Source: Streptomyces ureilyticus (GTDB taxonomy: Bacteria > Actinomycetota > Actinomycetes > Streptomycetales > Streptomycetaceae). From it: a stretch of 64,000 bases of DNA. The translations under genes were made by a program, and so were the position numbers. The stretch is from assembly GCF_011045025.1 (NCBI RefSeq), contig NZ_JAAKZX010000021.1, forward strand, positions 1 to 64,000. Direction: 5' to 3'. This document shows, piece after piece, positions 1 through 9,567 of this stretch. Numbering within the stretch: position 1 is the stretch's first letter; every line of letters starts with the position of its first letter. The notes below the pieces were generated by a model. The model ran no database searches and had not been told where the DNA came from. It saw nothing but the letters and a program-made list of their open reading frames with translations.

Positions 1-1599
1 GGTGGGCGGGTGGTCCTGCGCTTCGGCTCCGTGACCCACGCCGCGCAGGTCTACGTGGACGACCGGCTCGTGGCTGAACACACCGGCGGATACACCCCGT
101 TCGAGGCGGACCTGACGGGGATGGTCGATCCCGGCGCCGAGTTCCGGCTGACGGTCGGCGTCGACAACCGGCTGTCGAAGGAGACGATCCCGCCCGGCAC
201 CGTCAGCACAGGACCCGACGGCCGCGAACGCCAGTCGTACCTGCACGACTTCTACAACTACGCGGGCATCGCCCGCCCGGTACGCCTGTGCAGCACGCCC
301 CGGACCTTCGTCCAGGACGTCACGGTCGTCACCGGACGGGACGGCGCGGCCGGCATCGTCGAGTACCGCGTGGAGACCGCCGGCGAGGCCGCCGACGGGA
401 TCGCGGTCCGGGTGCGCGCGGTTGACGAGGCAGGCCGGACCGTGGCGCAGGCACACGGTCCCGAGGGCGTCCTCCGCATCGAGGACGTCATTCTCTGGCA
501 GCCTGGCGCCGCCTACCTGTACGACCTCGTGGTGGAGTTGGAGTTGGTCGCCGGCGACGAGACCGCCGCGGGGGAAGTCGTCGACAGCTACACCCAGCCC
601 TTCGGCGTCCGCACCGTCGAAGTGCGAGGCACTGACTTCCTCATCAACGGCGAACCGTTCTACTTCACCGGTTTCGGCAAGCACGAGGACACCCCTGTGC
701 GGGGCAAGGGCCACGACGACGCCTACCTCGTCCACGACTTCCAGCTCATGGAGTGGACCGGCGCCAACTCCTTCCGCACCTCGCACTACCCGTACGCGGA
801 GGAGGTGCTCGACTTCGCCGACCGGCGCGGCATCGTCGTCATCGACGAGACCGCCGCCGTCGGCCTCAACCTGGGCGTCATGGGCGGCCTCACCGGCGTT
901 CCGCCGACCCCGACGTTCGCGCCGGAGAACTTCGGCGGGATCACCGCCGACGTCCACGCCCAGCACCTACGGGAGCTGATCGAACGGGACAAGAACCACC
1001 CGAGCGTGGTGATGTGGTCCCTCGCCAACGAACCGGCCTCCAACGAGGACGGTGCGCGCGAATACTTCAAGCCGCTGGTCGAGCTGGCCCGCAAGCTCGA
1101 CCCGACCCGCCCCCTCACCTACTCCGCGGTCATGTTCGCCACACCGCAGAACGACCTGATCGGCGACCTCTTCGACGTACTGAGCATCAACCGCTACTAC
1201 GGCTGGTACCTGTTCACCGGCGACCTCGCGACCGCCGAGCAGGCCCTGGAGCAGGACCTCCGCGGCTGGGCAGCGCGTTTCGGCAAGCCGGTCATGATGT
1301 CCGAGTACGGCGCCGATACCCAGCCCGGCCTGCACTCCGTCTGGGACACCCCGTGGAGCGAGGAGTACCAGAGCGACTACCTCGCCATGTACCACCGCGT
1401 GTTCGACCGTATCCCCGAGTTCATCGGCGAACACGTCTGGAACTTCGCCGACTTCCAGACCTCCGCCGGCATCCACCGCGTCGACGGCAACAAGAAGGGC
1501 GTGTTCACCCGCGACCGCAGGCCGAAGACGGCCGCGTTCTCGCTGCGTCGCCGCTGGCGCGGCCTGGAGGGGCGTAACCCCGGCCCCACCGACGACTGA
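1..1599 (+). CDS. uidA: beta-glucuronidase, GH2 (5' end outside window)
   Basis: Retaining GH2 hydrolase that releases D-glucuronic acid from glucuronides. The reading frame is open from base 1 and enters in the N-terminal sugar-binding jelly roll (SVTHAAQVYVD), so the true start lies upstream. The immunoglobulin-like domain and the TIM barrel follow. The acid/base Glu is in NEPAS (about base 1030) and the nucleophile Glu is in MSEYGADT (about base 1300). The GNKKG segment near base 1490 carries the Asn-x-Lys pair that binds the glucuronate carboxylate, and HVWNFADF is also typical of glucuronidases rather than beta-galactosidases. No signal peptide can be judged. The SDR, MFS and rhamnosidase genes follow on the same strand, suggesting use of plant glucuronides and rhamnosides after import. 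Confidence 0.93.
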   Translation, partial: GGRVVLRFGSVTHAAQVYVDDRLVAEHTGGYTPFEADLTGMVDPGAEFRLTVGVDNRLSKETIPPGTVSTGPDGRERQSYLHDFYNYAGIARPVRLCSTPRTFVQDVTVVTGRDGAAGIVEYRVETAGEAADGIAVRVRAVDEAGRTVAQAHGPEGVLRIEDVILWQPGAAYLYDLVVELELVAGDETAAGEVVDSYTQPFGVRTVEVRGTDFLINGEPFYFTGFGKHEDTPVRGKGHDDAYLVHDFQLMEWTGANSFRTSHYPYAEEVLDFADRRGIVVIDETAAVGLNLGVMGGLTGVPPTPTFAPENFGGITADVHAQHLRELIERDKNHPSVVMWSLANEPASNEDGAREYFKPLVELARKLDPTRPLTYSAVMFATPQNDLIGDLFDVLSINRYYGWYLFTGDLATAEQALEQDLRGWAARFGKPVMMSEYGADTQPGLHSVWDTPWSEEYQSDYLAMYHRVFDRIPEFIGEHVWNFADFQTSAGIHRVDGNKKGVFTRDRRPKTAAFSLRRRWRGLEGRNPGPTDD

Positions 1600-1606
1600 C
1601 GCCAGT

Positions 1607-1624
1607 GATTGAAACGTTCCAGGC
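1607..1624. promoter_or_regulatory. candidate LacI-type half-degenerate operator
   Basis: GATTGAAACGTTCCAGGC lies just after the glucuronidase stop and before the SDR gene. Its GAAACGTT core resembles LacI-family operators common before actinobacterial glycosidase genes, but the right arm departs from symmetry. No LacI gene is in the window, so the call is weak. Confidence 0.25.
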
Positions 1625-1660
1625 AGCAGTTCGCCCAGCACCTGAAAAGAGCCGAACCAC

Positions 1661-2686
1661 ATGTCCATTCCCCCTCCCCCGCGTCCCCTCACCGCGCACA
1701 GCACCATCGACGCATGGCTGACCGACCCGAAAGGCTCGCCGCTGATCAAGGCGCTGCTGGACCGGGCCGGGGTACCGCAGGAGATGCTCGCCCCCGTGCG
1801 CACGCTCCCCCTCCAGCAACTCGTCGCCGTCAGCCAGGGGCAGTTGCCGCAGGCGGTCGTCGACGACCTGGTCCTGCAGGTCAACGACGGCGTCATGCCC
1901 GCCGAGGAGAGCGAACCGGACCAGTGGACCGAGCGCGTCACGGCCGGACGATTCGACCGCAAGACCGTCATCGTCACCGGCGCGGCCGCGGGCATCGGCC
2001 GGGCGACCGCCTCGCGCATCACGCGGGAAGGCGGCCGTGTGATCGCCGTGGACGTCTCGGCCGAACGCCTCGAACCCTTCGCCGCGTCCTTCCCCGACGG
2101 CGCGATCACCGCCGTGGCCGGTGACATCACATGCCAGGACGACATCGACCGCATGGTCGATGCGGCCGACGGCCGCATCGACGCCCTCGCGAACGTGGCC
2201 GGTGTGAACGATGACTTCTCGCCGGTCCACGAGACCTCCGACGAGGTCTGGGACCGCGTCATCGGCATCAACCTCACCGGCGGCTTCAAGTTGTCCCGCG
2301 CGGTCCTGCCGATCATGATCGCGGCCGGTACCGGCTCGATCGTCAACGTTGCCTCGGAGGCGGCGCTGCGCGGCAACTCCTCGGGCACCGCGTACACCGT
2401 CTCCAAGCACGGTGTCGTCGGTCTGACGAGGTCAGCGGCCTTCATGTACGGCCCGCACGGCATCCGAGTCAACGCGGTCGCACCCGGCGGCGTGGCGACC
2501 GGCATCCCCATGCCCGCGCAGGTGTCGCAGGCGGGTTCCGCCCGTCTCGCCCCCTTCCAGCAGGCGATTCCGGGCCTGGCCACCGCCGAACAGCTGGCGG
2601 CCTCCATCACCTTCCTGCTCAGCGACGACGGCATCAACATCAACGGCGCCGTCCTCCCGTCCGACGGGGGCTGGTCGGTCCAGTAG
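1661..2686 (+). CDS. SDR-family NAD(P)-dependent oxidoreductase with N-terminal extension
   Basis: Classical short-chain dehydrogenase, 341 aa, probably oxidising or reducing a sugar or aglycone hydroxyl. The Rossmann motif TGAAAGIG is near residue 106, NVAGV follows, and the catalytic Tyr/Lys are in YTVSKHG. The C-terminus SDDGININGAVLPSDGGWSV is typical of the family. About 95 residues precede the Rossmann fold, whereas classical SDRs usually start within 10 residues of it. That extension (STIDAWLTDPKG... LPLQQLVAVSQGQLP) resembles the small C-terminal helical segment seen on some actinobacterial GH3 beta-glucosidases; this comparison is from memory. The gene sits between glucuronidase and transporter, consistent with one operon. 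Substrate is unknown. Confidence 0.85.
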   Translation: MSIPPPPRPLTAHSTIDAWLTDPKGSPLIKALLDRAGVPQEMLAPVRTLPLQQLVAVSQGQLPQAVVDDLVLQVNDGVMPAEESEPDQWTERVTAGRFDRKTVIVTGAAAGIGRATASRITREGGRVIAVDVSAERLEPFAASFPDGAITAVAGDITCQDDIDRMVDAADGRIDALANVAGVNDDFSPVHETSDEVWDRVIGINLTGGFKLSRAVLPIMIAAGTGSIVNVASEAALRGNSSGTAYTVSKHGVVGLTRSAAFMYGPHGIRVNAVAPGGVATGIPMPAQVSQAGSARLAPFQQAIPGLATAEQLAASITFLLSDDGININGAVLPSDGGWSVQ

Positions 2687-2834
2687 CGCCCAACCCCCGG
2701 TGGCAGCCCACCACCGAGCGGACCCGGTAACGCGCGTCGTACCGCATTCAGCCCCCTTGGTTCATCCACGACCGCGCATGCCGGCCTCCGCCAACTGCCG
2801 CGCCACCTGGCACTCATGAGACGAAGGAGTCCTC

Positions 2835-4217
2835 ATGCCTCAGAACGACCGTGACATCAGCGTGGTCGGGCCCCCGCCAACCGAACCGGCGAAGGGTGAC
2901 GCTGAGGAGCCGACAGGGCCGGCAACGGGCGGCGGTGAGGAACCGGCCGAGACTCCCACCCCCGAGATCGAGGCCCCGCCGCTGGAGAGGGTCAGCAGGA
3001 GTTACCTCGGCTGGATCATGATCGCCAGCTTCGGGGTGTCCCTGGCCCTGATGGTTCCGCTCTCCTACTCGCTGGCACTGCGGATCGACGAACTCGCCCC
3101 CGGCCGCGAGGAACTGCTCGGATACGTCACCGGATCCGCCCAGTTCGTGTATCTGATCCTCAGCCCTCTGATGGGCATCTGGAGCGACCGGATGCGCTCC
3201 CGCCTCGGCCGCCGCACCCCGTTCATGTTCGCCGGCACGGTCATCGGCATGGTCGGGCTCCTGGGGATCGCCGTCGCACCGACCGTCTTCCTGGTGGGCC
3301 TGGCGTGGGTCGTCGGCATGGTCGGCTGGTCCACGGTCGGGCAGGCCATCCAGAACGTCCAGGCCGACCGCGTCCCCGAGGAACAGCGCGGACGCGTCTC
3401 GGCGGTGACCGGCGTCATGACCCAGATCGCGCCGGTGATCGGAATCGGCATCGCGTACACGGTGGCCTCCAGCACGCTTCTGGTGTTCCTGGTCCCGGGC
3501 GCCCTCGGAGCAGCCATGCTGTTGCTGTTCCCGCTGCTCAAGCCGGAAGGCGACTCCCGCGCACTCGTCCACACCAGCGAGGTGAGCCTCAAAGGCCTGG
3601 TCACCAGCTACGGGTTCAATCCGCGGAAGTACCCCGACTTCGGCTGGAACTGGCTCGGCCGCTTCATCTTCTTCATGGGCCTGTACTTCAACACCACCTT
3701 CGGGACCTTCTTCTACGCCCAGCGGCTCGACATGCCCGTCAAGGAGGTCGCCGGCGTCGTCTCGGCGATCGGGATCCTCGGAGTGCTGGCGGCAGCCGGC
3801 GGCGCCATCGGAGGCGGCTTCCTCTCCGACAAGCTCGGCCGGCGCAAGCTGTTCACCATGATCGGCTCCGCGATCTTCGTCGCCGGGGCCGTCGCCGAGG
3901 CGTTCGCCCACTCGCTGCCCCAGCTCGTCGTCGGCGCGGTACTGATGCAGCTCGCCATCGCGATGTTCAGCGCCGTCGACCAGGCGATCGTGTTCGCCGT
4001 CCTCCCGGACCGGGCCCAGGCCGGCCGCTATCTCGCGGTCGTCGCCTTCGCACAGAAGATCCCCAGCGCCCTCGCCCCGCTCATCGCCCCACTCGTCATC
4101 ACCATCGGCGTCACGAGCGGCGGGGAGAAGAACTACACACTGCTCTACCTGAGCGGCGCGGTGCTCGCGCTCGCCGGCGGCCTGATCATCAAGTTCAAGA
4201 TCAAGTCGGTCCGGTAG
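2835..4217 (+). CDS. MFS sugar/glycoside transporter
   Basis: Inner-membrane secondary transporter, 460 aa, with about 12 hydrophobic segments after a roughly 55-residue Pro/Glu-rich cytoplasmic N-terminus. The loop after TM2 reads WSDRMRSRLGRRTPF, the MFS signature in the form found in glycoside/sucrose-type symporters, and the repeat loop is LSDKLGRRKLF. A GAAGGAG ribosome-binding site precedes the ATG at 2835. Position between glucuronidase/SDR and rhamnosidase makes a plant glycoside or released uronic acid/rhamnose the likely cargo. The specific substrate cannot be read from sequence. Confidence 0.88.
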   Translation: MPQNDRDISVVGPPPTEPAKGDAEEPTGPATGGGEEPAETPTPEIEAPPLERVSRSYLGWIMIASFGVSLALMVPLSYSLALRIDELAPGREELLGYVTGSAQFVYLILSPLMGIWSDRMRSRLGRRTPFMFAGTVIGMVGLLGIAVAPTVFLVGLAWVVGMVGWSTVGQAIQNVQADRVPEEQRGRVSAVTGVMTQIAPVIGIGIAYTVASSTLLVFLVPGALGAAMLLLFPLLKPEGDSRALVHTSEVSLKGLVTSYGFNPRKYPDFGWNWLGRFIFFMGLYFNTTFGTFFYAQRLDMPVKEVAGVVSAIGILGVLAAAGGAIGGGFLSDKLGRRKLFTMIGSAIFVAGAVAEAFAHSLPQLVVGAVLMQLAIAMFSAVDQAIVFAVLPDRAQAGRYLAVVAFAQKIPSALAPLIAPLVITIGVTSGGEKNYTLLYLSGAVLALAGGLIIKFKIKSVR

Positions 4218-4385
4218 CGGGCACCTCGGCAATCGCCGGTGCGCCCAAGGGGCCACCGGCGCCCCCGCTGCGGGACGCCCCCGCCGTACACACCGCTGCG
4301 AGAACCGTCGTACGGAAAGCCGACCACCGTGGAAACAGCAGAGTTCAACGCGTTCCTAGAAACACGAGTCGTGAGAGAGCAGAGC

Positions 4386-7121
4386 ATGAACAACGCACCG
4401 TATGACCTGCGCATCGACAGCGGCGGTGACCAGTTCGCCGTGTCGGGCCCCGCACCCCGCTTGTCTTGGAAGCCGCCGTCGGACACCGGACACCCAGCGG
4501 GATACGAGCTGGAGTGCACCGTCGACGGCGAGGCGCAGCCCGCGGTGCGGGTCGCGCCCGGCCGGCACCGGTTCCTCCCCTGGCCCTGGGCGGCGTTGGG
4601 TAGCGGCCGGCAGGTGGCCTGGCGCGTCCGGGCCGACGGCACCGGGGGTCCCTCGCCGTGGTCGGAGTGGAACGTGTTCGAGGTCGGCCTCCTCGACGAG
4701 GACTGGCAGGCGCGCTGGATATCGCCGGCCGAACCCGTCGACGCCCCCGGATACGGCAAGCGCCCGGCCCGCAAACTGACGACGCGGTTCGAGGCACAAG
4801 CCGGGGTGCGCTCGGCAAGGCTGTACGCGACGGCGCTCGGCGTGTACGAGGCGTACGTGAACGGCGAACGGGCCGGTACCGGCGAACTGTCGCCCGGGTC
4901 CACCTCCTACGACCGCACGCTCTACGCCCAGGCATCCGACGTCACGACGGCCGTCAAGGCGGGCGGCAACCGGATCGAGATCGTTCTCTCCGACGGCTGG
5001 TACCGGGGCCAGGTCGGAGCCTTCCGCCTGCCGGCCGGCTGGGGCACGGTGCTCGGCGCACGTGCCGAGCTGCACCTCGCGTACGAGGACGGCTCACGCC
5101 AGGTCGTGCGCAGCGACGAGACGTGGACGAGCACCCGGTCGGGCATCACCCGGGCCGACCTCATGGACGGGCAGAGCACCGACTTCCGCGCCGGGCCGGG
5201 CCCCGAACAGCCGGTCCTCGTCGACCAGGTCGAGGCACCCACGGTCGACTGGTCGCCGGCACCGCCCGTGCGCGCCATCGAATCGCGTCCGGCCCAGTCG
5301 GTCACGCAGCTGCGAGACGGGCTGTGGATCGCCGACTTCGGCCAGAACGCCTCCGGTCGGCTCGCCCTGAGCGACCTCGGCCCGGCCGGCACCCGCACCG
5401 TCGTCGACTACGGCGAACACATCGACGCCGACGGCGACTTGACGACCGCCCACCTGGATTCAGTACGCCCCGGCGAGGACCCGATCCCCTTCGTCCAGCG
5501 CGACGAGGTCGTCTCGGTGGGCCGGGGCGAGACGTTCGAGCCACGCCACACCGTGCACGGCTTCCGATACGCGCGCATCCTCCGCGACGGCGCCCCGCTC
5601 GACCCCGCGAGCCTCACGATGCGCGTCGTCCACACCGACCTGCGCCGCACCGGCACCTTCGCGTGCAGCGACGACGACCTCAACCGCCTGCACGAGATCG
5701 CCGACTGGAGCTTCCGCGGCAACGCCGTCGACGTCCCCACGGACTGCCCGACCCGCGAACGCCTCGCCTGGACCGGCGACTACCAGGTCTTCGCGTCGAC
5801 CGCCACGCGCCTGTACGACGTCCTCGGCTTCAGCCGCAAATGGCTCCGCTCGGTCCGTGACGACCAACTGCCCGACGGCCGGATCGCCAACTTCTCGCCC
5901 GACGGTCGCCGCATCAAGCATCACCTCGACGACCAGTTCGCCATGATGACCGGCTCGGCAGGCTGGGGCGACGCGATCGTCGCCGTCCCCTGGGAGCTGT
6001 ACGAGTCCTACGGCGACCGGGAGGTCCTCGCAGAGAACTGGGAGGCGATGGTCCGCTGGGTCGAGTGGGCCCTGCGGACGGCCCGCACCGCCCGCCACCA
6101 GTCCCGTACCGAGCGCTCGGCCGAGCCGCTCCCGCACGAGCACTACCTGTGGGACGGCTCCTTCCACTGGGGCGAGTGGACCGAGCCGAAGGCGAAGGCC
6201 GCCGACGGCACCCGCATCGACCCGATCCAGACCGACCCGATCGCCTGGTTCATGGCGGACAAGGGCGAGGTCGGCACGGCGTTCCTGTACCGCTCGACGT
6301 CGACCCTCGCCGACGTGGCAAGGGTGCTGGGCCGCACCGAGGACGCAGCCCGCTACACCGAGACCGCCACGCGCGTCCGCGACGCCTGGCGCACCGAGTT
6401 CCTCACCCCCGACGGACGCACCACCGGCGACACCCAGGCCGCCTATGTACGCGCGCTCTCCCTCGGACTCGTCCCCGAGGAACTGCGCTCAGCCGCCGCC
6501 GCACGCCTGGTCGAGCTGATCCGCGCCGCCGGCGCCCACCTCGGCACCGGCTTCCTCGCCACCGGCGACCTACTTCCAGTCCTGGCCGACACCGGCCACG
6601 CCGACATCGCCTACGAACTGCTCTTCCGCCGCACCGCACCATCCTGGCTCTACATGCTGGACCACGGCGCGACGACCATCTGGGAGGACTGGGAGGGCAT
6701 CGACGACAACGGCCACGCCCACGACTCCCTGAACCACTACAGCAAGGGCGCCGTGATCCGCTTCCTGCACACCCACACGCTCGGCCTGCGACAGGCACCG
6801 GGTTCGACCGCCTGGGAGTCCTTCGAAGTCGCGCCCGTCCCCCACCCGTCACTGACGTGGGCCCGTGGCACGCACGAATCTCCGCAGGGCACGATCACCG
6901 TCGAGTGGCGAACGACCGGCGACGAGCTGACCATCACCATCGACGTGCCACCGGCCACCACCGCACGCGTCGTCTTCCCCGACGGCACCACCGAGACCGC
7001 CACGACAGGCACCTTCCGTGCCACCCGCCGTATCGAGTGTGCCTCGTCGGCTCGCTCTGCCGACGACTCAGGAAGCGACCAGAGCGCTACCTTCCGTCAG
7101 TCCCGAGGCAGAACGAAATGA
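4386..7121 (+). CDS. alpha-L-rhamnosidase, GH78
   Basis: Inverting glycosidase that removes terminal L-rhamnose from plant glycosides or pectin side chains; 911 aa. The start chosen is ATG 4386 (MNNAPYDLRIDSGG), preceded by GAGAGAGCAG; the frame is open further upstream, but that part has no domain similarity. It has an N-terminal fibronectin-like domain (PRLSWKP), beta-sandwich carbohydrate-binding domains (YATALGVYEAYVNGERAG) and an (alpha/alpha)6 barrel. Barrel motifs seen are DCPTRERLAWTGD, WEDWEGID and HDSLNHYSKGAV, which carry the acidic catalytic residues of GH78. There is no signal peptide, so it is probably cytoplasmic and acts on imported rhamnosides brought in by the adjacent MFS carrier. 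Confidence 0.93.
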   Translation: MNNAPYDLRIDSGGDQFAVSGPAPRLSWKPPSDTGHPAGYELECTVDGEAQPAVRVAPGRHRFLPWPWAALGSGRQVAWRVRADGTGGPSPWSEWNVFEVGLLDEDWQARWISPAEPVDAPGYGKRPARKLTTRFEAQAGVRSARLYATALGVYEAYVNGERAGTGELSPGSTSYDRTLYAQASDVTTAVKAGGNRIEIVLSDGWYRGQVGAFRLPAGWGTVLGARAELHLAYEDGSRQVVRSDETWTSTRSGITRADLMDGQSTDFRAGPGPEQPVLVDQVEAPTVDWSPAPPVRAIESRPAQSVTQLRDGLWIADFGQNASGRLALSDLGPAGTRTVVDYGEHIDADGDLTTAHLDSVRPGEDPIPFVQRDEVVSVGRGETFEPRHTVHGFRYARILRDGAPLDPASLTMRVVHTDLRRTGTFACSDDDLNRLHEIADWSFRGNAVDVPTDCPTRERLAWTGDYQVFASTATRLYDVLGFSRKWLRSVRDDQLPDGRIANFSPDGRRIKHHLDDQFAMMTGSAGWGDAIVAVPWELYESYGDREVLAENWEAMVRWVEWALRTARTARHQSRTERSAEPLPHEHYLWDGSFHWGEWTEPKAKAADGTRIDPIQTDPIAWFMADKGEVGTAFLYRSTSTLADVARVLGRTEDAARYTETATRVRDAWRTEFLTPDGRTTGDTQAAYVRALSLGLVPEELRSAAAARLVELIRAAGAHLGTGFLATGDLLPVLADTGHADIAYELLFRRTAPSWLYMLDHGATTIWEDWEGIDDNGHAHDSLNHYSKGAVIRFLHTHTLGLRQAPGSTAWESFEVAPVPHPSLTWARGTHESPQGTITVEWRTTGDELTITIDVPPATTARVVFPDGTTETATTGTFRATRRIECASSARSADDSGSDQSATFRQSRGRTK

Positions 7122-7206
7122 ACCCCAACCATGTAGTAACTTTTTGATGTTCAATTGCTGCGCACGACCTGTCCGAACCGGCTTCGTAGGGGAAAGTGAG
7201 CGCACC

Positions 7207-7818
7207 GTGGGTCAGGCAACAGCGCGCGGGCCGTACGCCAAGACACCGGCCCGCCGAGCGGAGATCGTACGGGCGGCGCGCGACAGTTTCGCCGAGAACG
7301 GCTACGCCAAGGCCTCCCTGCGGGACATCGCGGAGCGGTCCGGCATCACCCACGCCGGACTGCTCCACCACTTCCGCAACAAGGACGAGCTCCTCGCCGC
7401 AGTGCTCGCCGAGCGGGATTCCGAGGAGTGGCAGCACGGCGCGGCACAGGTCGACAGCCTCGACCGGCTCGCGCCCTACCTCGGTGAGCTCATCCGTCAC
7501 CACCAGAAGGCCCCGGAGCTCATGCGCCTGTGGATCGAGCTCGCCGCCGCGGCCTCACGCACGGATCATCCCGCCCACACCTACTTCGTCGAGCGCTACG
7601 AACGCGGGCGCACGCAGTTCGCCGAAGGATTCCTCGACGAGGCGGCCCGCGGCAGGCTGCGTGAGGGCGTCAGCCCCGAGAGTGCCGCGGCTCTCTTCCA
7701 TGCCGTGCTCAACGGCCTCCAGTTGCAGTGGGTCCTCGACCAGGACCTCGACATCATCGGACCGCTCAACGACTTCGTCCGCCTGCTTCTCGACCGGGAC
7801 GACCGAGACGACCGGTAG
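7207..7818 (+). CDS. TetR-family transcriptional regulator
   Basis: DNA-binding repressor-type protein, 203 aa from GTG 7207. This start is chosen because AGGGGAAAG precedes it and TetR homology begins at once (ARGPYAKTPARRAEIVRAA). The helix-turn-helix is SLRDIAERSGITHAGLLHHF, followed by the usual NKDELL and a helical ligand-binding domain. It lies about 85 bp after the rhamnosidase on the same strand and is the only regulator near the glucuronidase-rhamnosidase cluster, so it probably senses a glycoside, aglycone or sugar. No clear palindromic operator was identified by eye. Confidence 0.9.
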   Translation: MGQATARGPYAKTPARRAEIVRAARDSFAENGYAKASLRDIAERSGITHAGLLHHFRNKDELLAAVLAERDSEEWQHGAAQVDSLDRLAPYLGELIRHHQKAPELMRLWIELAAAASRTDHPAHTYFVERYERGRTQFAEGFLDEAARGRLREGVSPESAAALFHAVLNGLQLQWVLDQDLDIIGPLNDFVRLLLDRDDRDDR

Positions 7819-8030
7819 GCGGAGCGTCACCAGATACGCGGCCACCACCCCACGACGGTAATCCCGGATCCAGCAGCCGAGGACCCGGAGACCGTGCGTC
7901 GGCTGTGGCTCGCTGAGACGAGCCGCGCCCGCGTACCTTCGTAGCGGGCTCCGAGGCCTTTATCCACGTTCAAGCGCGATGGCAGCGTCCTCGCCTCTGC
8001 TACCGAGGCTGACCGGAAGGCACCCAGAAC

Positions 8031-8675
8031 ATGAGCAGGCAACACGACCGCTGGGCGGAACTGACAGGCGGACAATCCGGAGAGAAGTACGCCCAGCGTT
8101 TCGCGCGGCTCGCCGAATCGGGCCATGACATCCACGGCGAGGCTTCCTTCTGCGCCGCACTGCTGAAGCCCGCCGCCCGGATCCTCGACGCCGGCTGCGG
8201 CACCGGCCGGGTCGCGATCCGGCTCGCCGAGCTGGGCCACCACTGCACCGGCGTGGACACCGACCTTTCCATGCTCACTGTCGCCCGCCGTGACGCCCCC
8301 GCGCTGGAATGGCTCCACGGCGACCTGGCGCACCTGAATGCCCTCGGCCTGAAACCGGGCTTCGACCTGGTGGTTGCCGCCGGGAACGTCATCCCCCTGC
8401 TGGCCTCCGGCACCGAATCAGCCGTCGTACAGCAACTGGCTGCCGTGCTGCGTCCCGGCGGACTGCTGGTCACGGGCATGGGGCTGGACGCGGCACACCT
8501 GCCGCTGCCGGAACCTCCACTGACTCTGACGGAGTTCGATCACTGGTGCACCCAGGCCGGACTGACCCTGCGCCAGCGCTACGCCACCTGGGGCGGCGAT
8601 CCCTACGGTCAAGGCGGCGGCTATGCCGTCAGCGTGCACTCCCTGCCCCACCACCTGGATCCACGCCCTAACTGA
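8031..8675 (+). CDS. class I SAM-dependent methyltransferase
   Basis: Cytoplasmic 214-aa methyltransferase of the small Methyltransf_25/11 type. Motif I is DAGCGTGRVAIRLAELGH near residue 52, the acidic residue after beta-2 is in VDTDLSM, and motif IV-like FDLVVAAGNVIPLL follows. The C-terminus is short and no substrate domain is visible. It stands alone between the TetR gene and a convergent gene block; the substrate cannot be inferred. Confidence 0.85.
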   Translation: MSRQHDRWAELTGGQSGEKYAQRFARLAESGHDIHGEASFCAALLKPAARILDAGCGTGRVAIRLAELGHHCTGVDTDLSMLTVARRDAPALEWLHGDLAHLNALGLKPGFDLVVAAGNVIPLLASGTESAVVQQLAAVLRPGGLLVTGMGLDAAHLPLPEPPLTLTEFDHWCTQAGLTLRQRYATWGGDPYGQGGGYAVSVHSLPHHLDPRPN

Positions 8676-8751
8676 AGTCCGTCCTCCGGATCCGGATACA
8701 GAAGGCCAACGCGCGGGCCGTAACGCAGCAACGTGTGACCAAGATTTTTGG

Positions 8752-8793
8752 TTGGCACCAGGCAACGCCCGTGACCTGCTCTGATGCCAACTA
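8752..8793 (+). repeat. 42-bp repeat, copy 1
   Basis: Starts TTGGCACCAGGCAACG and ends TGATGCCAACTA, so its ends form a TTGGCA/TGCCAA inverted pair. It is preceded by TTTTTGG. It matches 37 of 42 bases with the copy at 13908-13949 in the same orientation, and a diverged inverted copy lies at 13984-14030. It lies between two convergent gene ends, so a promoter or operator role is unlikely. Confidence 0.8.
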
Positions 8794-8896
8794 GGTTGTC
8801 ACCGCTGGATGCCGATTTTCACTTTCCTGCCAGTGGTGCCGTACGCAGCGGATGCAGTCGGCCGCCGGATCGGACCGGCCACGCCGGCCCGGGGCG

Positions 8897-9535
8897 TCAG
8901 TTACTGATCGCGGGCATGGTCCGCGGGTAGCGGGTGTCCGTGAGCTGGGAGACGAGGAACGCGGCGATGTCCGCTCGGGCCATCGTGGAACCGATCTTGT
9001 CGTGGCCCAGGAACCCGGATCGGATGCGGCCGCTGGCGGGCTTGTTGGTCGGGTTGGTGATCCGGGCGATGGTGTAGTCGAGCCCGGTCGCGGTGACGGC
9101 CGCGGTCATGCCCCGCAGCTCGATCAGAGCGTTCGGGAACATCAGGCGGGCCATGACGGGGAGCACCTTGAGCTTCCAGTGAGGGTTGTCCTTCGGGTCC
9201 GTGAGGGACGGGGTGGCCAGGCCGATGTAGCGGGTCACCTTCTCGCTCTCCATCGCCGCCACGATGTTTTTCGTGCCCTCGGTCACCGGCGTGCCGGTCG
9301 CGGAGCGTTTGAGGGTCGGTCCGAGTGCGCTGATGACCACGTCGGCGCCCGCCACCGCAGTCCGGACGGCGGTCTGGTCGGACGGCTGCCCGGTGGTGAG
9401 GGTCAGTCGGAGGTGGGTCAGGCCGAGCTTGGCCGGGGTGCGGACCAGGGTGGTGACGGTGTGGCCGTCGTCCAGCAGTCGCTGGACGACAAGGCGGCCG
9501 ATGCTGCCGGTTGCGCCGAAGACAGTGACACGCAT
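8897..9535 (-). CDS. NAD(P)H-binding (NmrA/atypical SDR) protein
   Basis: Rossmann-fold protein of 212 aa in the atypical SDR/NmrA-like group, either a nucleotide-binding reductase or a redox sensor. The N-terminus MRVTVFGATGSIGRLVVQRLL carries the Gly-x-x-Gly-x-x-Gly dinucleotide-binding motif; GADVVISALGP and a C-terminal ITNPTNKPASG segment are typical. An AAGGAA site precedes the ATG at 9535. DoxX lies 32 bp upstream on the same strand with a broken SDR before it, a common actinobacterial redox trio. Substrate unknown. Confidence 0.85.
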   Translation of the reverse strand: MRVTVFGATGSIGRLVVQRLLDDGHTVTTLVRTPAKLGLTHLRLTLTTGQPSDQTAVRTAVAGADVVISALGPTLKRSATGTPVTEGTKNIVAAMESEKVTRYIGLATPSLTDPKDNPHWKLKVLPVMARLMFPNALIELRGMTAAVTATGLDYTIARITNPTNKPASGRIRSGFLGHDKIGSTMARADIAAFLVSQLTDTRYPRTMPAISN

Positions 9536-9567
9536 TGCGGGTTCCTTGCCGGGCCGGTGGCGGTGGG

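Noticed and set aside
967..2817. 616-codon minus-strand open frame
   Set aside because: GC-rich shadow of the glucuronidase and SDR genes, with low-complexity Arg/Ser/Pro composition and no domain.
2814..4256. 480-codon minus-strand open frame
   Set aside because: Antisense of the MFS transporter, dominated by Asp/Glu/Gly/His runs typical of shadow translation.
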